Numbered from the stretch's first letter, positions 8,220 to 17,443 are shown. The stretch: DNA of 64,000 nt from Salinimicrobium terrae DSM 17865 (GCF_000424665.1 NZ_AUKI01000002.1:1-64000); one strand, 5' to 3'. Numbers and translations are program-made. The notes: generated from the sequence alone by a model not told the origin.

Positions 8220-9101
8220 TTACCAGTCTTTTTCTGTTTGTACAGGAACACCCTTAGCCTTTTTAGCATTTATCCTTTCCTGCACTTTCTGTTCTTCATT
8301 TCCCATAGCTTCCAGCAGGTTTTTCACCTGTTGTGGAGAAAGCTGTCCCGGCCGTTGTTGTGGCTGTTTGGGCTGCTCACCTTCTTTTGGTTGTTCCTGT
8401 TTTTTCTGCTCTTTATCGCCTGGCTGGCCGGCATTATCTTTCTTTTGCTCGCCTTCTTTATTTTCGTCTTCTTTTTTATCACCACCCTCTTTATCATCGG
8501 GTTGACCGTCATCGCTCTGCTCCTTCTCGTTCTCTCCCTCCTGCTGTTCGTTCTTATCCTGTTGATTTTCCTGGTCCTGCTGATCCTTTTCGTTGCTGTC
8601 ACCGCCGCCGCCCTGCTTTTCCTCTTCTTCCAGCATCTTTTTAGCCAGAGCAAGATTATAACGGGTTTCGTCGTCTTTTGGATTATTGCGCAGGGATTGC
8701 TTATATGCCTCCACAGCTTCACTGTACTTTTTCTGCTTCATATAGGCATTACCCTGGTTGTGAAAAGCGTCATGTTTTAAAGGCTTTTCCTCAGCTGTAG
8801 TTGCAGCGCCACGGTGACGCTCCAAAGCCTGACTTGTAATGTCCTTGTTATAGTAAAGATTTCCCAGATTGTATTTCGCTTCGGCATTTGCAGGATCTTT
8901 TGCTATTGCTTTACGATAAAAAGCTTCTGCAGTAGCCGGGTTATTATCGGCCAGTGCAGCTTCTGCTTCCTGCATATATTTTTTTGCTGCTTTAGTTGCA
9001 ACTTCAGGATTTTCCTGCGCAGCAGCAAAAAAAGGAAAAGAAAAAAGGATACCAAAAAACATCATTTTTGGCAGGTATTGTTTGGTCATTCTTTTCATCA
9101 T
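8220..9101 (-). CDS. batC: BatC: TPR protein with long charged linker
   Basis: A 293-residue secreted or membrane-anchored protein: a signal peptide (about 1-28), TPR repeats (about 36-155), a very low-complexity region of Gln, Glu, Asp, Lys and Gly (about 163-250), and a conserved C-terminal helix (LSPQQVKNLLEAMGNEE, about 254-270). TPR repeats suggest protein-protein contacts within the Bat complex. The linker is flexible and highly charged. The strong bias creates long misleading open frames on the opposite strand. The first base of its ATG is shared with the end of batB. Confidence 0.9.
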   Translation of the reverse strand: MMKRMTKQYLPKMMFFGILFSFPFFAAAQENPEVATKAAKKYMQEAEAALADNNPATAEAFYRKAIAKDPANAEAKYNLGNLYYNKDITSQALERHRGAATTAEEKPLKHDAFHNQGNAYMKQKKYSEAVEAYKQSLRNNPKDDETRYNLALAKKMLEEEEKQGGGGDSNEKDQQDQENQQDKNEQQEGENEKEQSDDGQPDDKEGGDKKEDENKEGEQKKDNAGQPGDKEQKKQEQPKEGEQPKQPQQRPGQLSPQQVKNLLEAMGNEEQKVQERINAKKAKGVPVQTEKDW

Positions 9102-10141
9102 CAGCTTCTTTTTTCGTTAAACAAATTTAACCTTTTTAACCAGGAAGTTTGTCGTTCAAGTAACAGAATATCAAGCAACAAAAACAGCAGACCCAAGGCT
9201 AAAAACCATTGGAATTGACTTTTATACTCGGCTATTTGCTGCGATTCAAATTCTTTTTTGTCCATATTTTGGAGGATCTCTGTCACTTCTTCCACAACTT
9301 CGGAAGTTACTCTTCCATCAATATATCTCCCGTTTGCTTCGGAAGCTATCTCCTTCAGGGTTTCTTCATTAAGTCTGGTAATTACTGTTTCCCCCTGATT
9401 ATCCTTCTTATAATTCTGAATTACGCCATTTCTTTTCACGGGAATTGGTCCTCCTTTTGAAGTTCCCACCCCAATAGTCACGATCCTGATGCCTTCACGG
9501 GCAGCTTCCGCAGCTATTTCCTCAATATTTCCTTCATGGTCTTCCCCATCACTAATTAGAAAAAGGACCCTGTTAGTCTGTCCATCATCATTAAAGTAGG
9601 TTTTTGCCAGTTCTATCGCTTCCCTAATGGCTGTTCCCTGCGATGAAAGCATATCGGTATTCATGTTCTGAAGGAACATTTTAGCCGCAGCATAATCTGT
9701 CGTGATTGGTAACTGCGGAAATGCACTACCGGCATAAGCTATGATCCCAACCCGGTCACTGGCCAGATTGTTAATTATCTGCGTGACCAGTTGTTTCGAT
9801 TTCTCAAGCCGGTTTGGCGCAATATCTTCGGCCAGCATACTCTTTGAAACATCCAGAGCAAAAACGACATCTACTCCCTCTCTTTTTACAGTTTCCAATT
9901 TTGTGCCAAACTGCGGATTCACCAGTGCTATTACAAAACTGGTAATAGCAAGGCAAAGCAGGATGATCTTCATTACCTGTTTCCCGGTGGAGCGGTTAGG
10001 GCTCAACCTGTCCAGCAATTCTTTGTCGGCAAATTTGCGCTGTGTTCTTTTTTGCCAAAAGATAACCATGGCATACAGCAGTACTATGACAGGAATGCCG
10101 ATCAATAACCACAAATAAGTTTTATCTTCTAACAAAAACAT
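9101..10141 (-). CDS. batB: BatB: von Willebrand factor A domain membrane protein
   Basis: A 346-residue inner-membrane protein with two N-terminal helices (about 10-28 and 56-74), a VWA domain, and a C-terminal helix (about 312-330). The metal-ion-dependent adhesion site is intact: DVSKS at 97-101, a Thr in ITTDY, and SDGEDHEG. VWA domains bind partners through the metal, and here the partners are presumed to be other Bat proteins or MoxR clients. The gene lies between batA and batC, with a 12-base gap and a one-base overlap respectively. Confidence 0.92.
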   Translation of the reverse strand: MFLLEDKTYLWLLIGIPVIVLLYAMVIFWQKRTQRKFADKELLDRLSPNRSTGKQVMKIILLCLAITSFVIALVNPQFGTKLETVKREGVDVVFALDVSKSMLAEDIAPNRLEKSKQLVTQIINNLASDRVGIIAYAGSAFPQLPITTDYAAAKMFLQNMNTDMLSSQGTAIREAIELAKTYFNDDGQTNRVLFLISDGEDHEGNIEEIAAEAAREGIRIVTIGVGTSKGGPIPVKRNGVIQNYKKDNQGETVITRLNEETLKEIASEANGRYIDGRVTSEVVEEVTEILQNMDKKEFESQQIAEYKSQFQWFLALGLLFLLLDILLLERQTSWLKRLNLFNEKRS

Positions 10142-10153
10142 CTTCTACTTTTT

Positions 10154-11158
10154 TTATACAAAGCTTCTGAAAACAGTAAATCTCAACAGTACTTCAAACA
10201 ATAACAGAAATCCTGCCAGTAAAATCAACGGCCGGAATTTTTCCTCGTAATTATAAAACCTGAATTCTTCTATTTCAGTTTTTTCCAGCTCATCTATTTC
10301 CGCATATATTTCCTCAAGGGATTCATTATCGGTCGCCCGGAAGTATTGTCCGCCGGTGGTTTTGGAAATTTCTCTTAGGAGGTCTTCATCAATTTCCACG
10401 GGTACCCTGCCGTACTGGAAATTTCCATTTGGTAAAATAGCTATGGGAGATAAGGCGGTGCCGTTACTTCCCACTCCGATGGTATATACTTTAATCCCGA
10501 ATTCAACCGCAAGTTCGCTGGCTATGGTGGGATCGATAAACCCTGCATTATTCATTCCATCGGTAAGCAAAATGACCACTTTACTTTCCGCTTTACTATC
10601 TTTTAATCTGTTCACTGCTGTAGCGAGACCCATCCCAATAGCGGTACCATTCTCCAGCAAATTGTTGTACTCAATCTCCTCAAGTGCACTTAGCACAATG
10701 CTTTTATCACTGGTAATAGGAGTTTGAGTAAAACTTTCTCCGGCGTAAACTACCAGTCCTATCCTGTCTGCAGGACGATTTTTGACAAAGTCTGCGGCCA
10801 CTTCTTTTGTTGCTTCGAGCCGGTTTGGATCAAGATCACGCGCCAGCATACTCGCTGAAACATCTATAGCCATTACAATGTCAATCCCAAAATTACTGCT
10901 GGTTTGGGAGGAGACATCGACGCTACGCGGTCTTGCAAGTGCTGTTATTACAAGAGCGAGAACCATCAATCTCAACACGAATAAAACCGGACGAAATTTT
11001 CCAAGTAAGCCGGGTTTGGCTTCAAAACCTTTTATGCTCGAGATCCTGAGTTCGGCTGTTTGGCGGTTGCGTTTCCACACATACCAGCCCAAAGCCAGCG
11101 GCAGGAGCAGCAATAACCAAAAGAACTGCGGGTCTTCAAAAAATAATCCTTCGAACAT
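10154..11158 (-). CDS. batA: BatA: von Willebrand factor A domain membrane protein
   Basis: A 334-residue inner-membrane protein, paralogous to BatB: two N-terminal helices (about 11-27 and 58-75), a VWA domain with the complete metal site (DVSAS at 99-103, TPITSD, LTDGMNNAG), and a C-terminal helix. The start ATG overlaps the preceding stop by one base. The two VWA paralogues in tandem, flanked by TPR and scaffold proteins, are the hallmark of the Bat locus. Function is assigned from family and order, not from a defined reaction. Confidence 0.92.
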   Translation of the reverse strand: MFEGLFFEDPQFFWLLLLLPLALGWYVWKRNRQTAELRISSIKGFEAKPGLLGKFRPVLFVLRLMVLALVITALARPRSVDVSSQTSSNFGIDIVMAIDVSASMLARDLDPNRLEATKEVAADFVKNRPADRIGLVVYAGESFTQTPITSDKSIVLSALEEIEYNNLLENGTAIGMGLATAVNRLKDSKAESKVVILLTDGMNNAGFIDPTIASELAVEFGIKVYTIGVGSNGTALSPIAILPNGNFQYGRVPVEIDEDLLREISKTTGGQYFRATDNESLEEIYAEIDELEKTEIEEFRFYNYEEKFRPLILLAGFLLLFEVLLRFTVFRSFV

Positions 11159-12792
11159 TAATTCGCTTTGTTTATAAGTTCAACCGATGTCGTTATTCGC
11201 TGAGCAATCTCATCGGCATATTTATCTTCTTCATTGTAGATCATTACCACCTGCTGGTATCCTTCTCCCATTCCAAAGTTCAGAATCGAATATTTTTTTG
11301 AAACAGGTTGTGATTTTTCATCTTCCTGGAAGGTCATGGTTCCAAAGACTTTTAAACCTTCCAATCCATTTAGAGTTGTAAATTCTTCCTGCTTGGTAAT
11401 TATATTTCTCGCACCCCTCTCTTCCAGATATGTATAAACCTCCTCAAGAGCAGAGTCAAGACTAAAATCTTCCCCTGCCCGGCGGGTATTAATACTTACG
11501 AACAGGTTGGAATCAAGACTTCCGTAATTAAAAGTTTCTTTTCCGGTAGCCATTGCATCGGGGTTATTTATATCCCTCACCAGGACATCCGGGGTGGCAA
11601 TAGTAACTGCAGGAGTACCGTATTCACTGGAGATCCATTCACTTTCCAGTATTTCTTTGCTTGTATTTCCTATGTAAGTATCTGTAAAATATTCAAATCC
11701 GCGGGTGGAGATTATGTAGGCCGTACCTGCACTTATAAGTAGTACCACCACAACTATTCCTAAAATGATCTTTTTGACCTTCTTTTTTCGCTCTAACCTT
11801 TCGCGATATTCTTTATCGGCAAGCAATTCCTCCTCTGTAGGCTGCGGAATTGAAGCTTTCGTGTCTTTAATTACATTCTCAACACTACTGCGATCTTCCT
11901 TTGCAGTAAGGACATCGGGCCGGGAATTTGCAAACTTGGCGAGATCGGCTCTTTCTAAAATCTCTTTTAACCGGCTAATCGTGGTGTTCTCAAGTTTTAA
12001 TCTGCCACGATCTCTTTCGGCTTCGAGGTAGGCGATGAGTTCATTTGTGGTACTTTCCAAAGCATGATCGTAAATGTCCCCATCAAGATATCGCCTCACA
12101 GCGGCTGAAAGCTGAGAATAGTATTCCTTGATCTCCCGTTGTTCTAAAAGATGAGAATCATCAAGCTGTTTCAGTTCAAAAAGTGCACGCTCGTATGGCG
12201 GAAGCTGTTTCGCAGCCTCTTTTCTTTTTTTCCTGCTCCTGTAAAGCAGGTAAACTACTACCCCCAAAAGTATAATCCCCAGCAACCACAATATCCAGGC
12301 TGAAATTTCAAAAGCCGGTGGCACCTCAACGGCAGGTTTTATGGGAAACATTTTTTGCTTTGTGGTATCAACTACTACATCATTCACCACCACTGCAAAG
12401 GAATCAGTAAGAAATTCCCGATCATTGATCAATACCCGCTGCCGCGGAATAGTATAGCTGCCGGAGTCAAATTGGGTAAGGGCGTACTCACGAACGAGAC
12501 GGTAACGGTCACTAATATCGCTGGTGTCAATGGCATAAGCCTCGATCATTTCCAGCGGAGAAAAAGTCTGGCCTTCGGGGAAAACTACCAGATCTTCCCG
12601 GTCTGCTTCCACCGAAAGTTTATAGGTGATCTGCTCTCCAATTTTAATCGTGGTAGTATCCACAGAAGCCGAAACTTCCTGGGCACGAACTTCAGTAAGT
12701 CCTGAAGTAAGAAAAAATATGAACAGACAGAATAAAAGAAAGTTATTCTTTAGGGTTTCAAAAATGCCATTCTGCCTTAAAATTCTTTGCAT
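11158..12792 (-). CDS. Bat-operon membrane protein with BatD-like N-terminus
   Basis: A 544-residue protein between DUF58 and batA. It has an N-terminal signal anchor (about 18-37) and a beta-rich periplasmic domain (about 38-155) with the line GEQITYKLSVEADREDLVVFP, which resembles a BatD repeat. A first membrane helix (about 165-185) is followed by a cytoplasmic helical domain with the sequence YSQLSAAVRRYLDG. A second membrane helix lies at about 342-365, and a C-terminal extracytoplasmic domain follows. Bacteroidetes Bat operons usually carry a protein of this kind at this position. I do not know a specific function. The long C-terminal domain after the second helix is the part I recognise least. 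Confidence 0.8.
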   Translation of the reverse strand: MQRILRQNGIFETLKNNFLLFCLFIFFLTSGLTEVRAQEVSASVDTTTIKIGEQITYKLSVEADREDLVVFPEGQTFSPLEMIEAYAIDTSDISDRYRLVREYALTQFDSGSYTIPRQRVLINDREFLTDSFAVVVNDVVVDTTKQKMFPIKPAVEVPPAFEISAWILWLLGIILLGVVVYLLYRSRKKRKEAAKQLPPYERALFELKQLDDSHLLEQREIKEYYSQLSAAVRRYLDGDIYDHALESTTNELIAYLEAERDRGRLKLENTTISRLKEILERADLAKFANSRPDVLTAKEDRSSVENVIKDTKASIPQPTEEELLADKEYRERLERKKKVKKIILGIVVVVLLISAGTAYIISTRGFEYFTDTYIGNTSKEILESEWISSEYGTPAVTIATPDVLVRDINNPDAMATGKETFNYGSLDSNLFVSINTRRAGEDFSLDSALEEVYTYLEERGARNIITKQEEFTTLNGLEGLKVFGTMTFQEDEKSQPVSKKYSILNFGMGEGYQQVVMIYNEEDKYADEIAQRITTSVELINKAN

Positions 12793-12803
12793 TAAATAAT
12801 CTT

Positions 12804-13682
12804 TTATCTGGCCTTAAAATAGCCGAGTAATTTTTTTACATAACTTTCATCAACACGGGTGCTAAGGCTTCCTGCCCCGCTTCTTCTAAAGCTTTCAGAA
12901 AAATAGTCAACCCGTTCGCGGTAATACCGGGAATAATTTTTCCGTACTGCTCTGGAAGAGGTATCTACCATTATTCTTTTACCGGTTTCTTCGTCCTGCA
13001 TGGCGACCATTCCAAGGTTAGGAATTTCCTCTTCCCGTTCGTCGTAGACCCGAATTCCAGTCACGTCATGGCGGCCACTGGTTATTTTTAAGGTTCGCTG
13101 GTAGTCTTCATCAATAAAATCTGAAAGCACAAATACGATCGCCTTCTTCTTCATGACGCGAGAAAGATAACTCAGCGCATTTTCAAGGTTAGTTTTGTGG
13201 CTTTTCGGTTCAAACTCTAAGAGTTCTCTAATTATTCGAAGTACGTGAGAGCGGCCTTTCTTCGGCGGAATATAAAGCTCAATAACATCTGAAAAAAGAA
13301 TGAGCCCGATCTTATCATTGTTTTGGGTAGCCGAAAATGCCAAAGTAGCGGCAATTTCTGTGATGATGTCCTGCTTAAATCCATTTCGGGTTCCAAACAA
13401 TCCGGAACCGGAAACGTCAACTACCAGCATCATTGTGAGCTCACGTTCTTCTTCAAAAACCTTCACAAAAGGTTCGGAATAACGCGCAGTCACATTCCAG
13501 TCAATATTTCTTACATCATCTCCAAAATGATACTGGCGCACCTCACTAAAGGTCATTCCACGACCTTTAAAGGTAGAGTGATACTCGCCGCCAAAGATGT
13601 GGTCACTTAACCGGCGGGTTTTAATCTCTATTTTCCGTACTTTTTTGAGTAACTCCTTAGTATCCATTTTTTCAATTGACAA
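12804..13682 (-). CDS. DUF58 protein with VWA-like fold
   Basis: A 292-residue cytoplasmic protein. The DUF58 signature GRGMTFSEVRQYHFGDDVRNIDW lies at about 40-62, followed by a VWA-like domain with a metal site DVSGSG at 89-94 and a later VLSDF. DUF58 proteins almost always neighbour a MoxR ATPase and are thought to be its partner or substrate adapter. It lies 85 bases after moxR and 11 bases before the next gene, on the same strand. The C-terminal Arg-rich tail (RVDESYVKKLLGYFKAR) is typical of the family. Confidence 0.92.
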   Translation of the reverse strand: MSIEKMDTKELLKKVRKIEIKTRRLSDHIFGGEYHSTFKGRGMTFSEVRQYHFGDDVRNIDWNVTARYSEPFVKVFEEERELTMMLVVDVSGSGLFGTRNGFKQDIITEIAATLAFSATQNNDKIGLILFSDVIELYIPPKKGRSHVLRIIRELLEFEPKSHKTNLENALSYLSRVMKKKAIVFVLSDFIDEDYQRTLKITSGRHDVTGIRVYDEREEEIPNLGMVAMQDEETGKRIMVDTSSRAVRKNYSRYYRERVDYFSESFRRSGAGSLSTRVDESYVKKLLGYFKAR

Positions 13683-13767
13683 TGATCAATAAACAATTAA
13701 CAGGAAATAATCAGCAATTATCAGAATCTAAAAACCTGATCATTGCTAATTGATCAATTGTTCATTA
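13678..13767. repeat. Imperfect AT-rich inverted repeat between moxR and DUF58 gene
   Basis: The spacer holds GACAATGATCAAT on the left and ATTGATCAATTGTTC on the right, and closer in CAGCAATTATCAG against CCTGATCATTGCTA. It could fold into a long imperfect hairpin inside the operon, where it might tune moxR message stability. Degenerate CAATTAACAAT-type units are also visible. Confidence 0.5.
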
Positions 13768-14772
13768 TTAAGGTACTTCGATCTCGTTTACGATCTTGTT
13801 AATGATATCTTCAGAAGTTACATTTTCGGCTTCGGCTTCATAGGTAATACCAATCCTGTGACGCAGTACATCGTGTACGATGGCACGAACATCCTCTGGT
13901 ACTACGTAACCGCGACGTTTAATAAAAGCGTAGCATTTGGCTGCTGTCGCCAGGTTTATACTTCCCCTTGGAGAAGCTCCGAAATTGATAAGCGGCTTAA
14001 GGCTCTCAAGCCTGTATTTTTCGGGGAAACGTGTAGCAAAAACTATATCGAGAATGTATTTTTCAATCTTTTCATCCATATATACCTCCCGCACCGCTTG
14101 TTGTGCCCTTGCAATTTGCTCCAGACTCACAACAGGATTCACCTTTTCAAAACTTCCTTTAAGATTGGCTCGAATGATCATTTGTTCATCGGCCATTTCG
14201 GGATATTTTATTACCGTCTTCAGCATAAAACGGTCAACCTGTGCCTCGGGCAGCGGATAAGTTCCTTCCTGCTCCACCGGGTTTTGAGTGGCCATAACCA
14301 AAAAAGGACGATCCAGCACAAAAGTTTCTTCTCCAATAGTAACTTGTTTTTCCTGCATGGCTTCAAGTAGAGCCGATTGCACTTTCGCCGGCGCCCTGTT
14401 AATCTCATCTGCAAGAACGAAATTGGCGAAAATAGGTCCTTTTTTAATGCTGAAATCATTTTCCTTCATGTTGAAAATGAGCGTCCCAACAACATCTGCC
14501 GGAAGAAGATCGGGCGTAAACTGTATCCTGCTGAAGGAACCATGCACAGCCTGGGATAGCGTATTTATGGCCAGTGTTTTTGCAAGTCCGGGAACTCCTT
14601 CCAGCAGAATGTGTCCCTGGCCAAGTAACCCGATTAACAAGCGTTCAACCATATGTTTTTGGCCTACTATGACCTTCTTCATTTCTGAACTGAGTATATC
14701 AACAAAGGCGCTCTCGCGTTCTATTTTTTCGTTGATACTCGCTATGTCTACCGAGCTGTTATTTTCCTGCAT
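13768..14772 (-). CDS. moxR: MoxR family AAA+ ATPase
   Basis: A 334-residue cytoplasmic AAA+ ATPase, first gene of the Bat operon. Walker A is GVPGLAKT at 59-66, Walker B is VLADE at about 119-123, and sensor 1 lies in MATQNPVEQEGTYPLPEAQ at about 160-178. MoxR ATPases act as chaperone-like remodelling enzymes, often with VWA proteins, four of which or their relatives follow here. It is preceded by a possible promoter at 14793-14823 and by a terminator for the upstream gene, so it is the likely operon start. Confidence 0.94.
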   Translation of the reverse strand: MQENNSSVDIASINEKIERESAFVDILSSEMKKVIVGQKHMVERLLIGLLGQGHILLEGVPGLAKTLAINTLSQAVHGSFSRIQFTPDLLPADVVGTLIFNMKENDFSIKKGPIFANFVLADEINRAPAKVQSALLEAMQEKQVTIGEETFVLDRPFLVMATQNPVEQEGTYPLPEAQVDRFMLKTVIKYPEMADEQMIIRANLKGSFEKVNPVVSLEQIARAQQAVREVYMDEKIEKYILDIVFATRFPEKYRLESLKPLINFGASPRGSINLATAAKCYAFIKRRGYVVPEDVRAIVHDVLRHRIGITYEAEAENVTSEDIINKIVNEIEVP

Positions 14773-14792
14773 GAATGATTAATTTTTATATG

Positions 14793-14823
14793 TGAAGATA
14801 CTTATCTATAGTCAACGGCGCAA
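14793..14823 (-). promoter_or_regulatory. Possible promoter of the moxR/Bat operon
   Basis: On the minus strand TTG (14823-14821), 20 bases, then TATCTTCA (14800-14793). The -7 box differs from TAnnTTTG at its last two positions. It lies about 20 bases before the moxR ATG and downstream of the preceding gene's terminator, which is where the operon promoter is expected. Confidence 0.4.
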
Positions 14824-14870
14824 CCTCAGCAAATATTCAACCAATTTATCTTAAAATTTTGTTAAAAGAA

Positions 14871-14895
14871 AAAGCAGCGGGATTACCGCTGCTTT
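14871..14895 (-). terminator. Intrinsic terminator after DUF4382 lipoprotein gene
   Basis: A perfect 10-bp stem (AAAGCAGCGG with CCGCTGCTTT) and a five-base loop. On the minus strand it is followed by a T-rich stretch. It lies 25 bases after the lipoprotein stop and separates that gene from moxR. Confidence 0.85.
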
Positions 14896-14920
14896 ATTAC
14901 TAGCAAAACTTTATTGCAAT

Positions 14921-15745
14921 TTATTCAGTTACATCGAGCCATAAAGTTTCGACATCCACATCGGCACCAGCTGCAACTACTACATTATTCACAACAGCTA
15001 TGTCTAATCCTAATCCGGAAGCCGGAGTAGCAGTCACTCGATAAGTTCCCGCAGGAAGACCATGTATTTGAAAATTCCCATTAGCATCGGTATACGTCGA
15101 AGCATTTAAAGAACCGCTCTCAGCTGTTACCAGTACCTGCTCGGTTGTAGGATGAACCTTCCCTACAATAGAACCGGTATTAGCCTCTGCCGCCACTCTA
15201 ATAACAGGATGAAGTTTATAACCCTCGCCGGCAATATTCTTAACAGATTTGTCAACGTCAAAATCCAGAATAAAAGTATATTCTGCATTTGCCTCGAGCT
15301 CTTGATCTACCATTACTTTGAGTCCCGACTGTTGTGCACTGGGAGTTTCTAAGGCATACTTATGCTCCACCTGCTCTTCATCCACTACTACAATAGTGTT
15401 ATTATCTCCAAGAACAAGTCTGATTTGATGAAGGTAACCTGCTTCAATTTCGGTATCAACCAATAATTCAGTAACACCACCTGTGAGACTTAGAAGATCA
15501 ATAACTCCCGTATTTACTCCTTCAAGACTGGTCCAGTCTTCTTCCTCACTTCCTTCAGCAGTCGTTTTAATCATCACATCTTCAACTTCAACCAAGACAT
15601 GCTCATAATCCCCAGGGGCATCGGTTAACTTTACGGCCACTCTTGCCATACCTTCCTCTGTTCCTCCGGAATTATCATCTGAACTACAACTAACAAGCCC
15701 CGATACCAGAGCAAAAAGGAATAAAAATAAATGGTACTTTTTCAT
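14921..15745 (-). CDS. DUF4382 lipoprotein with carboxypeptidase-regulatory-like domain
   Basis: A 274-residue predicted lipoprotein: lipobox LVSC with Cys20, followed by SSDD, an acidic tail of the sort that directs Bacteroidetes lipoproteins to the cell surface. Residues about 33-180 form the DUF4382 domain (ARVAVKLTDAPGDYEHVLVEV). Residues about 190-265 form a beta-sandwich of the carboxypeptidase regulatory type (GSIVGKV, TYTDANGNFQIHGLPAGTYRV). Similar proteins are found on the surface of many bacteria without a known activity. It is a single gene with its own terminator, divergent from the AKR-like operon. Confidence 0.88.
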   Translation of the reverse strand: MKKYHLFLFLFALVSGLVSCSSDDNSGGTEEGMARVAVKLTDAPGDYEHVLVEVEDVMIKTTAEGSEEEDWTSLEGVNTGVIDLLSLTGGVTELLVDTEIEAGYLHQIRLVLGDNNTIVVVDEEQVEHKYALETPSAQQSGLKVMVDQELEANAEYTFILDFDVDKSVKNIAGEGYKLHPVIRVAAEANTGSIVGKVHPTTEQVLVTAESGSLNASTYTDANGNFQIHGLPAGTYRVTATPASGLGLDIAVVNNVVVAAGADVDVETLWLDVTE

Positions 15746-15895
15746 AAAAGATTGTTTTTAGGTTTAGGCATAATAACGCTCGATAAAGTGGTTTAATTTA
15801 TCGATTAATGAAGTTTAACTAAAATTAACTATCCTCAACACTCCTTTAACAACACAGCTTTTAGTTAAAATGCAGGAGTTCATTACTTTTAAAAA

Positions 15896-16663
15896 ATGAG
15901 ACAAAGAAATTCTTATTCCCGTATCATTCAGGATCCGGAAGCATGGGATGAAATATCGAAAGGAAAGAAAATAAGACTTTTTCAACATTGCGTGGAAAAA
16001 GGGATAACAACATTTCTAATTAATTTATCAAAGGATAAAAATTATAATCATAGCCTGGGAACTGCATTTAGTGAAAGTGGATTAAGTCGTGATCAGGTAC
16101 AAATGGTTGCCTTCCCGGGCAGAGATCTTACAAATAAAGAGACGATCATCTCCCGGGTAAAAAAGATTCTCAAGCTCCTGGACACAGATTATCTCGACCT
16201 GTTAATCCTGGACTTTAATGCACCTTTAGAAGTGCTTTTTTCAACTATAAAAGAACTAAGGGCCGGTGGTAAAATTGTGGAAGTAGGAATGCTGGAAATA
16301 AGACCCGGGGAGAAAAAAGAATTTTTAAAAGATTTTCCTGCCAGTGCCACTCTTTCTACCTTCAGCTTTACCCCTGGAGCAGTGAAAACCCTTACCTTAG
16401 CTGAAGCCGCTACAGAAGACACCACACAAATGATAATTCCCGAAAATGGGGATTGGGAAAATGAACATGAGGAGCTAAAAAAGGTAGCAAATAAGTATAA
16501 CCTGCATCCAAAAGAGATGCTTTTCGCCTGGTTACTACACCACAAAGCTCAATTTCATGCAGTAATCAAAGGAAATTCTGAAACGATCATAGATTCGGCT
16601 CATAAAGCATTTCACACTTCTATTATTGAAGAAGATTTGAAAAAGCTACCTGAAAGACTTTAA
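15896..16663 (+). CDS. Aldo/keto reductase-like protein lacking catalytic residues
   Basis: A 255-residue protein with the overall line of an aldo/keto reductase barrel (GITTFLINL, LGTAFSESGL, LDTDYLDLLILDF, GKIVEVGMLEI, LHPKEMLFAWLLHH, VIKGNSETIIDSAHKA). The usual Asp-Tyr-Lys-His tetrad is not visible. The expected FDTA...Y segment reads FLINLSKDKNYN, the Lys strand reads MVAFPGR, and the His before the Pro is Asp106. It is shorter than typical members. It may therefore be a non-catalytic relative. It starts a four-gene plus-strand run; the SDR gene begins 21 bases after it. Confidence 0.75.
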   Translation: MRQRNSYSRIIQDPEAWDEISKGKKIRLFQHCVEKGITTFLINLSKDKNYNHSLGTAFSESGLSRDQVQMVAFPGRDLTNKETIISRVKKILKLLDTDYLDLLILDFNAPLEVLFSTIKELRAGGKIVEVGMLEIRPGEKKEFLKDFPASATLSTFSFTPGAVKTLTLAEAATEDTTQMIIPENGDWENEHEELKKVANKYNLHPKEMLFAWLLHHKAQFHAVIKGNSETIIDSAHKAFHTSIIEEDLKKLPERL

Positions 16664-16684
16664 AAAAACACATTTTTGACACCT

Positions 16685-17437
16685 ATGAATAAGACAGCTT
16701 TAGTAACAGGAGCCAGTAGCGGGATTGGAAATGCAACAGCCATTGCCCTTGCCGAAGCCGGATTCAACCTCGTCATTTGCGGCAGAAGAAAAGAAGCACT
16801 TCAGGAGCTTAAAACCAGACTTCAGAAAAAGGTAAAAGTTGAAATTCTGATTTTCGACGTAAGAAATAAGGAGGAAGTTAATAATGCATTACAGGGCCTT
16901 CCGCAGGAATTCAAAAGAATAGATGTTTTGGTGAATAATGCCGGTAATGCCCATGGTCTTGATCCTATACAGAATGGAAATATGGATGACTGGGACGCCA
17001 TGATCGATATCAATGTGAAAGGCTTGCTGTACGTGAGCCGGGAGATCATTCCTCAAATGGTGGAGAGAGGAGCAGGAGACATTATCAACATTGGCTCACT
17101 AGCCGGAAAAGAAGTTTATCCCAACGGGAATGTCTACAGCGCCAGTAAACATGCGGTAGACGCTATTAATCAGGGAATGAGAATCGACCTGAACGGAAAA
17201 GGAATTAGAGTGGGTGCTATTAATCCCGGATTGGTGGAGACTAATTTCAGTGAGGTAAGATTCAAAGGAGATTCCGAAAGAGCGAAATCTGTTTACGAGG
17301 GATATCAGGCCTTAAAACCTGAAGACATCGCCGAGCTTGTGGTTTTCGTTGTCACAAGACCCGCTCATGTAAATATAGCCGACCTGCTGGTACTGCCTAC
17401 TGCACAAGCCAGTTCTACAATTGTGCATAAGGAATAA
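16685..17437 (+). CDS. Short-chain dehydrogenase/reductase, YdfG-like
   Basis: A 250-residue cytoplasmic SDR. The cofactor motif GASSGIG lies at 9-15, NNAG at 84-87, and the catalytic Ser138, Tyr151 and Lys155 (YSASK) are in place. GRRKEALQEL at 33-42 suggests NADP preference. The closest recognisable relatives are the YdfG/serine-3-dehydrogenase group acting on 3-hydroxy acids; the exact substrate is unknown. An upstream in-frame TTG at 16676 is possible, but the ATG at 16685 gives the standard SDR N-terminus. It sits in a run with the AKR-like gene and the AlbA_2 gene. Confidence 0.92.
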   Translation: MNKTALVTGASSGIGNATAIALAEAGFNLVICGRRKEALQELKTRLQKKVKVEILIFDVRNKEEVNNALQGLPQEFKRIDVLVNNAGNAHGLDPIQNGNMDDWDAMIDINVKGLLYVSREIIPQMVERGAGDIINIGSLAGKEVYPNGNVYSASKHAVDAINQGMRIDLNGKGIRVGAINPGLVETNFSEVRFKGDSERAKSVYEGYQALKPEDIAELVVFVVTRPAHVNIADLLVLPTAQASSTIVHKE

Positions 17438-17443
17438 GAAGCC

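Noticed and set aside
8208-8780. A 190-codon hydrophobic plus-strand frame opposite batC
   Set aside because: It is the complement of the Gln/Glu/Asp/Lys-rich linker of BatC; the bias of that linker produces Leu/Phe-rich nonsense on the other strand.
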